A stretch of 64,000 nt of DNA from Geotalea sp. SG265 (GCF_022808985.1 NZ_JAKZFT010000004.1:62001-126000); one strand, 5' to 3'. Shown: positions 11,075-19,907, counted from the stretch's first letter. Notes: a model not told the origin generated them from the sequence alone. Numbers and translations are program-made.

Positions 11075-11520
11075 TTCTGATTCCCCTCCTTGTAGACAAG
11101 GGCTCTGTTCGGGCATGCGTCAACACAGGCCGGGCTCTTCCGGTCAGGGCAGAGATCACACTTGTTGCCCTTCTTCTTCTCCAGGTTCCGCTGCACCGCT
11201 CCATAAGGACAGGCCATGACGCACGACCAGCAGCCGACGCATTTTTCCGTATCCATAAAGACCCTGCCGTCGTCCAGTTTCTGGATGGCACCGGAGATAC
11301 AGGCCCTGAGACAGTCGGGCTCGTCGCAGTGGCGGCAGTTGGTGGAGAAGGAGACGACTCCACCATCGATTTCCTCGACAGTACAGCGGGCGATGGGGCG
11401 CTCCGCCTCATGGAGGAAGGCCTTGATGGGATCTTTTGATTTGGAGTGCTCGGTGATGCAGGCCACCTCGCAGAGATGACAACCGATGCAGGCGTCTTCG
11501 ATGCTATAGATTCGTTTCAT
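11071..11520 (-). CDS. Polyferredoxin subunit (four 4Fe-4S motifs)
   Basis: A 149-residue electron carrier of the HycB/DmsB type. Cysteine groups are seen at about residues 11-21 (CIGCHLCEVAC), 62-74 (CRHCDEPDCLRAC), 94-104 (CVGCWSCVMAC) and 121-136 (CDLCPDRKSPACVDAC), enough for four [4Fe-4S] clusters. The start is ATG 11520, preceded by AGAGGAA; a longer frame to 11571 has no support. Its position between the FMN subunit and the FAD oxidoreductase suggests it wires the two together. Confidence 0.88.
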   Translation of the reverse strand: MKRIYSIEDACIGCHLCEVACITEHSKSKDPIKAFLHEAERPIARCTVEEIDGGVVSFSTNCRHCDEPDCLRACISGAIQKLDDGRVFMDTEKCVGCWSCVMACPYGAVQRNLEKKKGNKCDLCPDRKSPACVDACPNRALVYKEGNQK

Positions 11521-11536
11521 TGCAGTTCCTCTTATC

Positions 11537-11580
11537 ATTTCCATAGGGCTTACAGGACCTGTAGGACTCATAGATCCTAT
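11537..11580. repeat. Array of 9-nt units with a central palindrome
   Basis: On the minus strand four degenerate 9-mers follow one another (GATCTATGA, GTCCTACAG, GTCCTGTAA, GCCCTATGG). The centre, TACAGGACCTGTA, is a palindrome. It fills the gap between two genes of the glutamate synthase cluster. Confidence 0.45.
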
Positions 11581-13110
11581 TTAATCCCCTGCGGCCATGA
11601 CACCTAATAGATTCATATCCTTTTCAGAAAGCCCAACCGCGCGCAGCTTGTATCGGTTGCCACGCAGGGACTCCAGGGCGTTCAGACCCATGCCGCCGAG
11701 AATTTCCTTCATCTCGTGCCCCCAGGCATGAACCAGGTTCACGAGCCTTTCGGCACCAATTTCAGGGTTAAGCCGCTTGGCAAGGTACGGATCGTTGGTG
11801 GTGATCCCCCACGGGCATTTGCCGGTGTAGCAGCGCTGGCAGAGGGTGCAGCCCATGGCCAGCAAGGTGGAGGTTCCCAGATTGATGGCATCGGCACCCA
11901 GGGCGATGGCTTTAATGGCATCGCCGGAGTTTCTCACGCCACCGCCAACAACGATGGAGACCTCGTTCCTGATCCCTTCGTCACGCAGCCGGGCATCTAC
12001 CGCAGCCAGGGCCAACTCCATGGGCATACCCACGTTGTCGCGAATGACCTGGGGTGCGGCACCGGTACCCCCACGAAAGCCGTCGATGGTGATGATGTCG
12101 GCACCTGCACGGGCAACACCGGATGCAATGGCCGCCACATGATGAACGGCTGCGATCTTGACCGAAACGGGTTTCTCGTAGTTGGTAGCCTCTTTCAAGG
12201 CGTAGATCAGCTGGCGCAGGTCCTCGATGGAATAGATGTCATGGTGCGGCGCCGGGGAGATGGCGTCGGAGCCCATGGGGATCATGCGGGTCTCGGAGAT
12301 CTCGTCGTTGACCTTTTCCCCTGGCAGATGGCCGCCTATCCCCGGCTTTGCCCCCTGCCCCACCTTGATCTCAATGCCGACGCCGGCATTGAGGTATTGC
12401 TCGCTGACGCCGAAGCGGCCGGAGGCCACCTGAACGATGACATTCTTGCCGTATTTATAGAGGTCCTTGTGCAGTCCGCCTTCGCCGGTATTGTAGATCG
12501 TTCCCAGCTCCTGGGCGGCGGCAGCCATGGCCCGATGGGCATTGAGGTTGAGGGCGCCGTAGCTCATGGCAGAAAAGATGAAGGGGTATTCCAGCTTCAG
12601 CTGCGGCGAAAGCTTGGTCTTCAGGGTCGGCTTGCCGCTCTTCTTGTCGTGGACCACCTCGATGGAGTGGGGCTTCTTACCCAGGTAGGTCCGGAGTTCC
12701 ATGGGTTCCCGCAGCGGGTCGATGGAAGGATTGGTAACCTGGGAAGCATCCAGCAGCAGGTGATCCCAGTAAATGGGGTATTTTGCCGGATTGCCCATTG
12801 CGGCCAGGAGAATGCCACCCGTATCGGCCTGGGCGTAGAGATTGCGGATATGGGCCGTGGACCAGGACTCGTTCTTCTTGAAGACTTCCTCGTTGGCCCG
12901 AATAGTGATGGCGCCGGTCGGACAGAGGGCGGAACAGCGGCGGCAGCCGATACAGCTGGAGTTATCCTCGACCAGGACGTTTTCTTCCTCCACGTAGGAA
13001 TGGACACCATAGGAACATTGACGAACACAGACCTTGCAGCGGATGCACTTGGCATCGCTCCTGTCGATGACAAACTCGTTGAACGACTCGTTGACAGTTT
13101 TATAAAGCAC
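11581..13110 (-). CDS. Glutamate synthase FMN-domain subunit with N-terminal ferredoxin
   Basis: A 509-residue protein that carries the synthase centre, reducing 2-oxoglutarate plus ammonia to glutamate. Two 4Fe-4S motifs lie at residues 22-32 (CIRCKVCVRQC) and 53-63 (CIGCRRCSALC). They are followed by the FMN-binding TIM barrel with GGHLPGEKV, DGFRGGTGAAP and GGVRNSGDAIKAIALGADA. The extra cluster motif CTLCQRCYTGKCPWGI is near residue 420. The start is GTG 13110 with GGGAGG upstream. This ferredoxin-FMN layout is the archaeal-type glutamate synthase core. It is first in the operon. Confidence 0.92.
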   Translation of the reverse strand: MLYKTVNESFNEFVIDRSDAKCIRCKVCVRQCSYGVHSYVEEENVLVEDNSSCIGCRRCSALCPTGAITIRANEEVFKKNESWSTAHIRNLYAQADTGGILLAAMGNPAKYPIYWDHLLLDASQVTNPSIDPLREPMELRTYLGKKPHSIEVVHDKKSGKPTLKTKLSPQLKLEYPFIFSAMSYGALNLNAHRAMAAAAQELGTIYNTGEGGLHKDLYKYGKNVIVQVASGRFGVSEQYLNAGVGIEIKVGQGAKPGIGGHLPGEKVNDEISETRMIPMGSDAISPAPHHDIYSIEDLRQLIYALKEATNYEKPVSVKIAAVHHVAAIASGVARAGADIITIDGFRGGTGAAPQVIRDNVGMPMELALAAVDARLRDEGIRNEVSIVVGGGVRNSGDAIKAIALGADAINLGTSTLLAMGCTLCQRCYTGKCPWGITTNDPYLAKRLNPEIGAERLVNLVHAWGHEMKEILGGMGLNALESLRGNRYKLRAVGLSEKDMNLLGVMAAGD

Positions 13111-13156
13111 CTTTACCTCCCGGACCAGATACAGCGGTTTGCATCAGCAGCTTCGT

Positions 13157-13177
13157 TGCAGCCACAGTTATGCCAAA
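13157..13177 (-). promoter_or_regulatory. Candidate sigma-54 promoter for the glutamate synthase operon
   Basis: The minus strand reads TTTGGCATAACTGTGGCTGC, giving GG at 13174-13173 and GC at 13162-13161 with exactly 10 nt between, close to the -24/-12 pattern TGGCAC-N5-TTGC. Transcription would start about 35-40 nt before GTG 13110. The rest of 13111-13434 shows nothing else recognisable. Sigma-54 control would suit a nitrogen-assimilation operon. Confidence 0.45.
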
Positions 13178-13434
13178 TTCATGCCACTCACCCCATATAC
13201 CCCACAACCATGCATAACTAGCGATTTTAGCGGCACGAACCATTAAATCAACCTTATATAAGCTGACAACCCCTTTTCCCAATCACAAAAACTGAGTACC
13301 CAAAGCACATACAGTATTTCTATTTTTTACACGAAAGATGACAGCGAAGCCTGCCGCACCACAATACATTTGCCTTAGGCGGCTGGAGATGTTAATAATC
13401 CATATCAAACTTTATGTATGACGGGGAATGGGAA

Positions 13435-13755
13435 ATGCTGACAGGAAAACAGAAACGATATCTCAGGGGGCTGGGACACCCGCTGAAGGCGGTGATCACC
13501 ATCGGCAAGGGTGACATTAATGAGTCCCTGATCAAGGAAACGACGGAAGCGCTTGCCGCCCACGAACTGATCAAGGTGAAAATGCTCGACAGCTGCCTGG
13601 TTGATCGGCATGAGGCTGCTGCCGAACTAGCCGAGTCGTGCAATGCAGAAGTGGCCCAGGTCCTGGGAAGGACCTTTCTTCTCTATAAACGGTCGGACAA
13701 ACCGGCCATCGAACTCCCTGCGGAAAAAGGAAGCAAAAAAACCTCTGCCAAATAG
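13435..13755 (+). CDS. yhbY: YhbY family RNA-binding protein (CRM domain)
   Basis: A 106-residue CRM-domain protein of the YhbY type, linked to pre-50S ribosome assembly. The hallmark KRYLRGLGHPLKAVITIGKGD (N-terminal) and the later LGRTFLLYKRSD match the family; a Lys-rich tail follows. ATG 13435 is chosen because family members start at this point and a GGGGAA site is just upstream; an in-frame ATG at 13414 is less likely. A terminator follows directly. Confidence 0.9.
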   Translation: MLTGKQKRYLRGLGHPLKAVITIGKGDINESLIKETTEALAAHELIKVKMLDSCLVDRHEAAAELAESCNAEVAQVLGRTFLLYKRSDKPAIELPAEKGSKKTSAK

Positions 13756-13790
13756 ACAAGGCGGGGTGGAATGCCCCGCCTTGTTATTTC
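13756..13790 (+). terminator. Terminator between yhbY and the secreted-protein gene
   Basis: ACAAGGCGGGG (13756-13766) pairs with CCCCGCCTTGT (13774-13784), giving an 11-bp stem, followed by a T-rich stretch. It lies between two convergent genes and could serve both. Confidence 0.75.
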
Positions 13791-13809
13791 ATTTCAACAC
13801 GCCCAAGGT

Positions 13810-14382
13810 TCAGTCGTCATCGCGACCGTGCCTCCGTTCGTGTTTCTCCCACTTGCGCTCGTCCTTTTCCCACCTGCGTTCTTCCTTCATACGCTCGTGC
13901 TCTTCTTTGCGGCGCTCCTTCATTTCGTGCTTGTCGGGCCGGAAGTGTCTGCCGCGGTAATGATCCTCATCCCCACGGTAGCGACGGTATTCTTCATCCC
14001 TGATGTAGCGAATTCTTTCGAATTTTTGTCGGCGGAGTCCCGGCGGCAGCCGCCGGTACGAGGTAACGACCCATGGACCGTTGTAGCGTGGGGAATAGTA
14101 CCAGTTATTATTGCGATACACATAATATCTGTTGGAAATGTAGAACATGTCGTAGGGCACCCCCACGGCAACATAAAAGCCCAATGCAGACGGCACGATG
14201 AACTCGGGTGGCTCATCGACGACGAAATCCACCGGCGGTGCGGGGGCTACGGGAACGGGAACCGGAACGGCAGTCCTTCCCCCGCCATTGCCGATGTTGA
14301 TGTTCATATCGAACCCCACCTGAGCAAATACTGGTTGCGCCGCCAGGACTGCCATGACCGGCACCAAAAGCAGTTTCTTCAT
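13810..14382 (-). CDS. Secreted protein with charged C-terminal tail, under a riboswitch
   Basis: A 190-residue protein not assigned to a named family. A signal peptide (MKKLLLVPVMAVLAAQPVFA) is followed by a Gly/Asn and Pro/Val linker. Residues about 60-105 are rich in Tyr and Trp (YDMFYISNRYYVYRNNNWYYS), and the C-terminal third is very rich in Arg, Glu, Lys and His (many RRxE and HER repeats). The middle resembles small periplasmic YXXW-type proteins. AAGGAGAG precedes the ATG. It is the only gene behind the GEMM-I riboswitch at 14447-14524, so its expression is probably tied to a cyclic dinucleotide signal. Confidence 0.75.
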   Translation of the reverse strand: MKKLLLVPVMAVLAAQPVFAQVGFDMNINIGNGGGRTAVPVPVPVAPAPPVDFVVDEPPEFIVPSALGFYVAVGVPYDMFYISNRYYVYRNNNWYYSPRYNGPWVVTSYRRLPPGLRRQKFERIRYIRDEEYRRYRGDEDHYRGRHFRPDKHEMKERRKEEHERMKEERRWEKDERKWEKHERRHGRDDD

Positions 14383-14413
14383 AAACTCTCCTTTCTGTTG
14401 ATGCCCCTGAAAA

Positions 14414-14459
14414 CAAAAAAACCGGGGCCGATATCATAATTGATATTTCGGCAACCCGG
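14414..14459 (-). terminator. Riboswitch expression platform (intrinsic terminator)
   Basis: On the minus strand a stem forms from CCGGG...GCCG..ATATCA and TGATAT.CGGC..CCCGG, followed by seven Ts. Its 5' strand reuses the last part of the aptamer, so ligand-bound aptamer and terminator should exclude each other, predicting activation by ligand. Confidence 0.7.
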
Positions 14460-14524
14460 CTGTCTTCTTGAGACCCTGTAGGCTTTCCGTCCCATCTTCG
14501 CAGATGGTTTAGTATTATCGTCTA
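14447..14524 (-). promoter_or_regulatory. GEMM-I riboswitch, A20 type (predicted 3',3'-cGAMP sensor)
   Basis: Minus-strand sequence matches the GEMM-I cyclic dinucleotide aptamer: AAACCATCT-GCGA-AGATGGGACGGAAAGCC, with a P1b stem closed by a GNRA loop, then a second arm ending GCCGGGTTGCCG. Aligned to the Vibrio Vc2 aptamer, ligand-contact position 20 is A (base 14513) instead of G. Position 47 is the conserved A (14486), and the 21-46 pair is C-G instead of G-C. A at position 20 is the known mark of the Geobacter subclass that prefers 3',3'-cGAMP over c-di-GMP. Gene start 14382 is 65 nt downstream. Confidence 0.85.
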
Positions 14525-14611
14525 TCGAAGCACTGCAATTTTTTGCTCTAGACAAAATCTATCCCATAAATATTTCGTCCGTCAAGTGATTTCTCTCACG
14601 ATAAAACCCGC

Positions 14612-15763
14612 TTATACCCTTTCGTATGGCTCGAACAGCCGCTTGAACTCATCGAGGGCGAAACGGTCGGTCATGCCGGCGATGTAATCGCAGACCACCC
14701 GCTCCCGCCCTTCCCGCTCCATCTTCTCCATGTACTTACGGGGCAGCAGGGTCGGGTGAGAAATGTAGACATCGAAAAGCTGGGAAAGGTAGCGCTCCGC
14801 CTTCACCCGCATCCGCTCCACCTTGTAGTGATGATAAAGGTTATCCATGAGGAATAGCTTCAAGCGGCGGTTCTTCTCTGCCACCTGGGGGCTGAAGGAA
14901 ACCACTTGGACATTGATCCTGCGCAGATCGTCCATGGTCTTGATGTTGTTGGCAGCGATGCAGGCAAGGGTTGTGTTGGTAATGTCGGTGATGAGCAGAC
15001 CGATGATGGAGCTGATGGTCTGGCATTTAAGCCTTTCCGGATCGATTCCCGGATGTTGCCGGGCCATGGGCTCCCACACCTCCCGCCACAGGTCGACGCT
15101 CTCCAACTGCTCCAGAGTTATGTAACCCTTCTTGAGCCCGTCGTCGATGTCGTGGTTGTTGTAGGCAATCTCGTCCGCAAAGTTCATCAGCTGAGCCTCT
15201 ATGGTCGGCACTACCCCGGGGAGGAATTCGGCTATGCTCCCCTCGGGCCTGTCGTAGGGGGATGAATGTTTGATTATCCCCTCGCGAACCTCCCACGACA
15301 GGTTCAAGCCGTTGAAATCCAGATACCGCTCTTCCAGTTCATCCACCACCCGCAACGACTGCAGGTTATGTTCAAAGCCGCCGAAGCCCTTCATCAGGCG
15401 GTTCAGGACCTCCTCCCCTGTATGGCCGAAGGGAGTATGCCCCAGATCGTGGGCAAGGGCCAGGGCCTCGGTCAACTCCTCGTTCAGTTTGAGTCTGCGG
15501 GCAATGCCCTTGGCGATCTGTGCCACTTCAAGGGAATGGGTAAGCCTGGTGCGGTAGTAATCCCCCTCGTGATTGACGAAGACCTGCGTTTTGTATTCCA
15601 GGCGTCTGAAAGCAGCGCAATGGATGATCCTGTCCCGGTCGCGCTCGAAGGCGGGGCGGTCGTCGCGCAACTCCTCCACATATCTGCGCCCGCGGGACAA
15701 GGAGCTTTTTGCCGCATAGCCGGCCAGGTCTGGTCTTTCCATTACATTTGCAGCTACAGGCAT
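14612..15763 (-). CDS. dgt: Deoxyguanosinetriphosphate triphosphohydrolase-like protein
   Basis: A 383-residue HD-domain dNTPase that converts dNTPs to deoxynucleosides and triphosphate. The metal-binding HD pattern is complete: RLTHSLEVAQ, then ALAHDLGHTPFGH, and D of NFADEIAYNNHDIDDG. Other family features are FRRLEYKTQVF near the N-terminus. ATG 15763 follows GGAGGAAATATCC; the in-frame TTG at 15778 lies inside that site. It belongs to the short Dgt-like group. It is a single gene. Confidence 0.93.
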   Translation of the reverse strand: MPVAANVMERPDLAGYAAKSSLSRGRRYVEELRDDRPAFERDRDRIIHCAAFRRLEYKTQVFVNHEGDYYRTRLTHSLEVAQIAKGIARRLKLNEELTEALALAHDLGHTPFGHTGEEVLNRLMKGFGGFEHNLQSLRVVDELEERYLDFNGLNLSWEVREGIIKHSSPYDRPEGSIAEFLPGVVPTIEAQLMNFADEIAYNNHDIDDGLKKGYITLEQLESVDLWREVWEPMARQHPGIDPERLKCQTISSIIGLLITDITNTTLACIAANNIKTMDDLRRINVQVVSFSPQVAEKNRRLKLFLMDNLYHHYKVERMRVKAERYLSQLFDVYISHPTLLPRKYMEKMEREGRERVVCDYIAGMTDRFALDEFKRLFEPYERV

Positions 15764-15940
15764 GGATATTTCCTCCAATTGAAAGAATATTTAATAGCAG
15801 ACAGGGAGTGTGTCAATGGCAAACTTCCCCTTGACGGCGCGGAGCCGTTCATGGTAGCTTTTTAACCTTTTAAAAAATACCGTTCTATAATACCATGTGA
15901 GCCGAACAAGGCAAAAAATGGTTTTTGGAGAGATTGGCCA

Positions 15941-16504
15941 TTGCGCATCATAAGCGGTTCCGCAAAGGGACGAAAACTTGTTGCACCCAAAGGGATGCGG
16001 GTACGGCCGACTGCGGACCGGGTAAAGGAAGCGCTGTTCAATATCATTGCAAACCTCTATAATGACCTGTCAGAGGTATGGACTCTGGATATTTTCGCCG
16101 GAACCGGCAGTGTCGGCATGGAAATGCTGAGCCGGGGCGGAGCATACACCGTATTCATAGACAATCACCGCCAGTCCGCAGCGATGATTGCAAAGAATCT
16201 GGAAATGCTCGGTTTCGCGCCCAGATCCCGCATCGTGATCGAGGAGGCACTGGTTGCCTTACCGCTGCTGGAAAAGAAGGGGGAGAGGTTCGGTCTGGTG
16301 TTCCTCGACCCCCCCTACGACAAGGGACTTACAGAGAAGGTTCTCGATTACCTGTCCCACTCTTCGATTCTTACTGACGATGGGATTGTCGTAGCAGAGT
16401 TTTCAGCAAAGGAAGATATACCAGCCGGTTTCGGCCCGCTGCAACAGTTTGACAGAAGGGTTTACGGAGATACCGTACTGGCGTTTTTCAATCAATCACC
16501 ATAA
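15941..16504 (+). CDS. rsmD: 16S rRNA (guanine966-N2)-methyltransferase RsmD
   Basis: A 187-residue SAM-dependent methyltransferase acting on G966 of 16S rRNA. MRIISGSAKGRKLVAPKG and RPTADRVKEALFNI are the family signatures; the SAM site is LDIFAGTGSVGMEML and the catalytic motif is LDPPYDKG. It starts with TTG 15941, 11 nt after a GGAG. coaD follows 11 nt later, the usual rsmD-coaD pair. Confidence 0.95.
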   Translation: MRIISGSAKGRKLVAPKGMRVRPTADRVKEALFNIIANLYNDLSEVWTLDIFAGTGSVGMEMLSRGGAYTVFIDNHRQSAAMIAKNLEMLGFAPRSRIVIEEALVALPLLEKKGERFGLVFLDPPYDKGLTEKVLDYLSHSSILTDDGIVVAEFSAKEDIPAGFGPLQQFDRRVYGDTVLAFFNQSP

Positions 16505-16515
16505 AGGACAGTGCC

Positions 16516-17001
16516 ATGCCCCTGAAAATAGCTGTTTATCCCGGGTCGTTCGATCCGATTACCTATGGTCACCTGGACATCATCGAACGGGGCCTGAAGA
16601 TATTCGATAAAATCGTAGTCGCCGTAGCAAAGAACTCGGAAAAGAGCTCCCTCTTCACCACTGATGAGAGGATCGCCCTGATCAGGGAAGTCCTCGGCGA
16701 CAACGACCGGGCAAAGGTGGATACCTTCAACGGCCTTCTGGTGGACTACGTGCGCGCCCAAGGGGCAACGGTCATAATCCGGGGCTTAAGGGCTGTTTCC
16801 GATTTCGAGTATGAATTCCAGCTGGCCCAGATGAACAGAAGCATCACGCAGGATGTGGAGACGCTCTTCATGATGACATCAGTCCCCTACAGCTACCTCT
16901 CCTCATCCATCGTCAAGGAGGTCAGCTCCCTTAACGGTCCTATAGAAGGCCTTGTCCCTCCCATCATCAAAAAGGCCCTTGACGCCAAATTCAACCGATG
17001 A
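16516..17001 (+). CDS. coaD: Phosphopantetheine adenylyltransferase
   Basis: A 161-residue enzyme of coenzyme A synthesis that transfers AMP from ATP to 4'-phosphopantetheine. It has the nucleotidyltransferase motif YPGSFDPITYGHLDII at the N-terminus, IRGLRAVSDFEYE in the middle and the ISS-like motif SYLSSSIVKEV. AAAGGACAG precedes the ATG. It is cotranscribed with rsmD and probably with the small DUF1858 gene that follows. Confidence 0.96.
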   Translation: MPLKIAVYPGSFDPITYGHLDIIERGLKIFDKIVVAVAKNSEKSSLFTTDERIALIREVLGDNDRAKVDTFNGLLVDYVRAQGATVIIRGLRAVSDFEYEFQLAQMNRSITQDVETLFMMTSVPYSYLSSSIVKEVSSLNGPIEGLVPPIIKKALDAKFNR

Positions 17002-17028
17002 AGCGGGCAAATGCAAGGAGAAACAACC

Positions 17029-17223
17029 ATGATCGACAAAGAGATGACCATCGGTGACATTATCCGCAGATTCCCTGCAACGCTCCCCATCTTCGAACGT
17101 TACGGACTCGATTGCCACGAGTGCCAGATTGCCGATTTCGAGGCGGTGGAACATGGCGCCTCGGTACACAAGGTTGATATAGACAAACTCATCCGGGAAC
17201 TGAACGAAGCCATTCACCCCTAG
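17029..17223 (+). CDS. DUF1858 domain protein (second copy)
   Basis: A 64-residue relative of the protein at 6026-6223: MTIGDIIRRFPATLPIFERYGLDCHECQIADFE, where the CxxC (CHEC) sits at the same place. AAGGAG 8 nt before ATG 17029 decides the start; the ATG at 17011 is upstream of that site. Function unknown; a redox or metal-binding role is inferred from the CxxC. It lies 27 nt after coaD. Confidence 0.85.
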   Translation: MIDKEMTIGDIIRRFPATLPIFERYGLDCHECQIADFEAVEHGASVHKVDIDKLIRELNEAIHP

Positions 17224-17348
17224 CAGGCCGGCAACCAGCCTGTCCATCTCCCCCCGCGCCCCTCCTGGCAAAACAGCAGAAATCCCTTTACATTGAAGGT
17301 ATAGTTATATATTGTTACTTGTTCAACTACAGGTAATAAAAGGGTTCT

Positions 17349-19148
17349 ATGGCACTGGACAACATTCGCAACTTCTCCATCATTGCTCATATAGATCATG
17401 GCAAATCTACCCTTGCCGACCGTCTTCTCGAATATACCGGCGCACTGACCGAGCGTGAAATGCAGAACCAGGTTCTGGACAAGATGGACCTGGAGCGTGA
17501 GCGGGGCATCACCATCAAGGCCCAGGCAGTGCGGCTCAACTACCTGGCCGACGACGGAAAGCAGTATGTGCTGAATCTCATCGACACCCCCGGCCATGTG
17601 GACTTCACCTACGAGGTTTCCCGCTCCCTGTCTGCCTGCGAAGGAGCCCTGCTGGTGGTGGATGCATCACAGGGGGTGGAAGCCCAGACCTTGGCCAACG
17701 TCTATCTTGCCCTGGAAAACGACCTGGATGTCTTTCCTGTCCTGAACAAGATTGATCTGCCTGCAGCCGAGCCGGAGCGGGTCAAGCAGGAAATCGAGGA
17801 TATCATCGGCCTTGATGCCCATGATGCTGTCCTTGCCAGCGCCAAGGAAGGAATCGGCACCAGGGAGATCCTGGAAGAGATCGTCACCAAGATTCCGCCC
17901 CCCAAGGGAGATGCCTCCAAGCCCCTCAAGGCGCTCCTCTTCGACTCCTGGTACGACCAGTACCAGGGGGTCATCGTCCTGGTGCGCATCCTGGACGGCG
18001 CCGTCAAAAAAGGGGACAAGATTCAGCTCATGTCCAACCGCCGCAGCTACGAGGTGCTTAAAGTCGGTGTCTTTTCCCCAGCCATGTGTGAGGTGGCAAG
18101 CCTTTCCGCCGGCGAGGTCGGCTTCATCATCGCCGGCATCAAGGAAGTCCAGGACGCCAAGGTGGGCGACACCATCACTAACCTGCACAACCCTTGTGAC
18201 GCGCCTCTGGCGGGCTTCAAGGAAGTGCAGCCCATGGTATTCTCCGGCCTCTATCCCATCGATACTTCCCAATACGAGCAGTTGCGGGATGCCCTGGCCA
18301 AACTGAAGCTCAACGACTCATCCTTCTCCTACGAGCCCGAGACATCACTCGCCCTTGGGTTCGGCTTCCGCTGCGGATTCCTCGGCCTGCTGCATATGGA
18401 GATAATCCAGGAACGCCTGGAGCGGGAATTCAACCTGGACCTGATCACCACCGCCCCCACCGTTGTCTATAAGGTTCACCGCCTGGACGGATCGATAATC
18501 ACTATCGAAAGCGCCAACCAGCTCCCCCCGGCCCAGGAGATACAGTTCGTCGAGGAGCCGTTCATCCTGGCCTCGATCCATGTGCCGAACGAATTCGTGG
18601 GGGGCATACTCGCCCTGTGCGAGGAAAAGCGGGGAGTACAGCGGGAGATAAAATATCTGACACCGACAAGGGTGATGATCATCTATGAATTGCCGCTCAA
18701 CGAGGTGGTGCTTGACTTCTACGACCGGCTGAAATCCATCACCAAGGGCTATGCCTCCCTTGATTACGAACATCTGGATTACCGACGCAGCAATCTGGAG
18801 CGGCTCAACATCATGATCAACGGCGAGGTGGTCGATGCCCTTTCGCTGATCATCCACAAGGACAAGGCCTATTACCGCGGCCGCGACCTGGTCTCAAAGA
18901 TGAAGGAGCTGATCCCCCGGCAGATGTTCGAGATCGCCATCCAGGCAGCCATTGGCAGCAAGATCATTGCCCGGGAAACGGTCAAGGCCCTGCGCAAGGA
19001 CGTGCTTGCCAAATGCTATGGCGGCGACATCACCCGAAAAAGAAAACTCCTGGAGAAACAGAAGGAAGGCAAAAAGCGCATGAAGAATGTGGGCAATGTT
19101 GAGTTGCCCCAGGAGGCATTCCTCGCCATCCTCAAGGTGGAAGGATAA
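17349..19148 (+). CDS. lepA: Elongation factor 4 (LepA)
   Basis: A 599-residue translational GTPase that back-translocates or rescues ribosomes. G motifs: [18 protein letters not shown] (about 12-29), [12 protein letters not shown] and [13 protein letters not shown]-like domains follow, with the LepA-specific C-terminal domain ending [31 protein letters not shown] lies 8 nt before the ATG. The signal peptidase gene follows 41 nt later, the typical lepA-lepB pair. Confidence 0.98.
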   Translation: MALDNIRNFSIIAHIDHGKSTLADRLLEYTGALTEREMQNQVLDKMDLERERGITIKAQAVRLNYLADDGKQYVLNLIDTPGHVDFTYEVSRSLSACEGALLVVDASQGVEAQTLANVYLALENDLDVFPVLNKIDLPAAEPERVKQEIEDIIGLDAHDAVLASAKEGIGTREILEEIVTKIPPPKGDASKPLKALLFDSWYDQYQGVIVLVRILDGAVKKGDKIQLMSNRRSYEVLKVGVFSPAMCEVASLSAGEVGFIIAGIKEVQDAKVGDTITNLHNPCDAPLAGFKEVQPMVFSGLYPIDTSQYEQLRDALAKLKLNDSSFSYEPETSLALGFGFRCGFLGLLHMEIIQERLEREFNLDLITTAPTVVYKVHRLDGSIITIESANQLPPAQEIQFVEEPFILASIHVPNEFVGGILALCEEKRGVQREIKYLTPTRVMIIYELPLNEVVLDFYDRLKSITKGYASLDYEHLDYRRSNLERLNIMINGEVVDALSLIIHKDKAYYRGRDLVSKMKELIPRQMFEIAIQAAIGSKIIARETVKALRKDVLAKCYGGDITRKRKLLEKQKEGKKRMKNVGNVELPQEAFLAILKVEG

Positions 19149-19189
19149 CGAGGGAAATCCCTATCTCAGACACCATAAAGGACACCTCA

Positions 19190-19849
19190 ATGGAAGATTA
19201 CAAGAACACTGCCGCGGAAACGGCAAACTCAGAACCGCAGGTAAGGAAAAAGCATATCGTTCGTGAATATGCCGAGTCCATTATCATAGCCGTCATACTG
19301 GCTCTCATCATCCGCACCTTCATCGTCCAGGCCTTCAAGATACCCTCCGGTTCCATGGAAGATACCCTGGCTATCGGCGACCATATCCTGGTCAGCAAGT
19401 TCATTTACGGCACCAAGATTCCCTTTACCAGTACAAGGTTGCTCAAGATCAGGGATCCCAGACGCGGCGACGTCATCGTCTTCGAATATCCTGAAGATCC
19501 CAGCAAGGACTTCATAAAACGGGTTATCGGCACCCCCGGCGATACCGTTCAGGTAATCAACAAGCGGGTCTACGTCAACGGCAAGCTCTATGCGAATCCC
19601 CACGAGGTCCACAAGGAAAAGGACATCATCCCCAAGGAGCAGAACCCGCGGGACAACACCGACCCCATCGTCGTGCCCCCCAATTCCTACTTCGTCATGG
19701 GAGACAATCGGGATCGTTCCTACGACAGCCGTTTCTGGAAATTCGTCCGAAACGACCAGATCAAAGGGCTCGCCTTCATCAAGTACTGGTCATGGGACAA
19801 GGAAAACTTCGGCGTGCGCTGGAAAAGCATCGGCAAGTTGATCGATTAG
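19190..19849 (+). CDS. lepB: Signal peptidase I
   Basis: A 219-residue membrane peptidase that removes signal peptides from exported proteins. One N-terminal membrane segment (about residues 29-46) is followed by the catalytic Ser55 in PSGSMEDTL and the Lys110 general base in FIKRVIGTPGD. The later box GDNRDRSYDSRFWG-like (GDNRDRSYDSRFWKF) is also present. A strong bidirectional terminator follows at 19865-19907. Confidence 0.97.
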   Translation: MEDYKNTAAETANSEPQVRKKHIVREYAESIIIAVILALIIRTFIVQAFKIPSGSMEDTLAIGDHILVSKFIYGTKIPFTSTRLLKIRDPRRGDVIVFEYPEDPSKDFIKRVIGTPGDTVQVINKRVYVNGKLYANPHEVHKEKDIIPKEQNPRDNTDPIVVPPNSYFVMGDNRDRSYDSRFWKFVRNDQIKGLAFIKYWSWDKENFGVRWKSIGKLID

Positions 19850-19864
19850 CAATCGCCAGTCCGA

Positions 19865-19907
19865 CAAAAAAATCCCGTACACCAACAGGTGTGACGGGAT
19901 TTTTTTT
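19865..19907. terminator. Bidirectional terminator after lepB
   Basis: AAATCCCGT-A-CACC pairs with GGTG-T-GACGGGATTT around the loop AACA, flanked by an A-run and a T-run. It serves lepB (+) and the convergent glycosylase gene (-), whose stop codon touches it. Confidence 0.9.
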
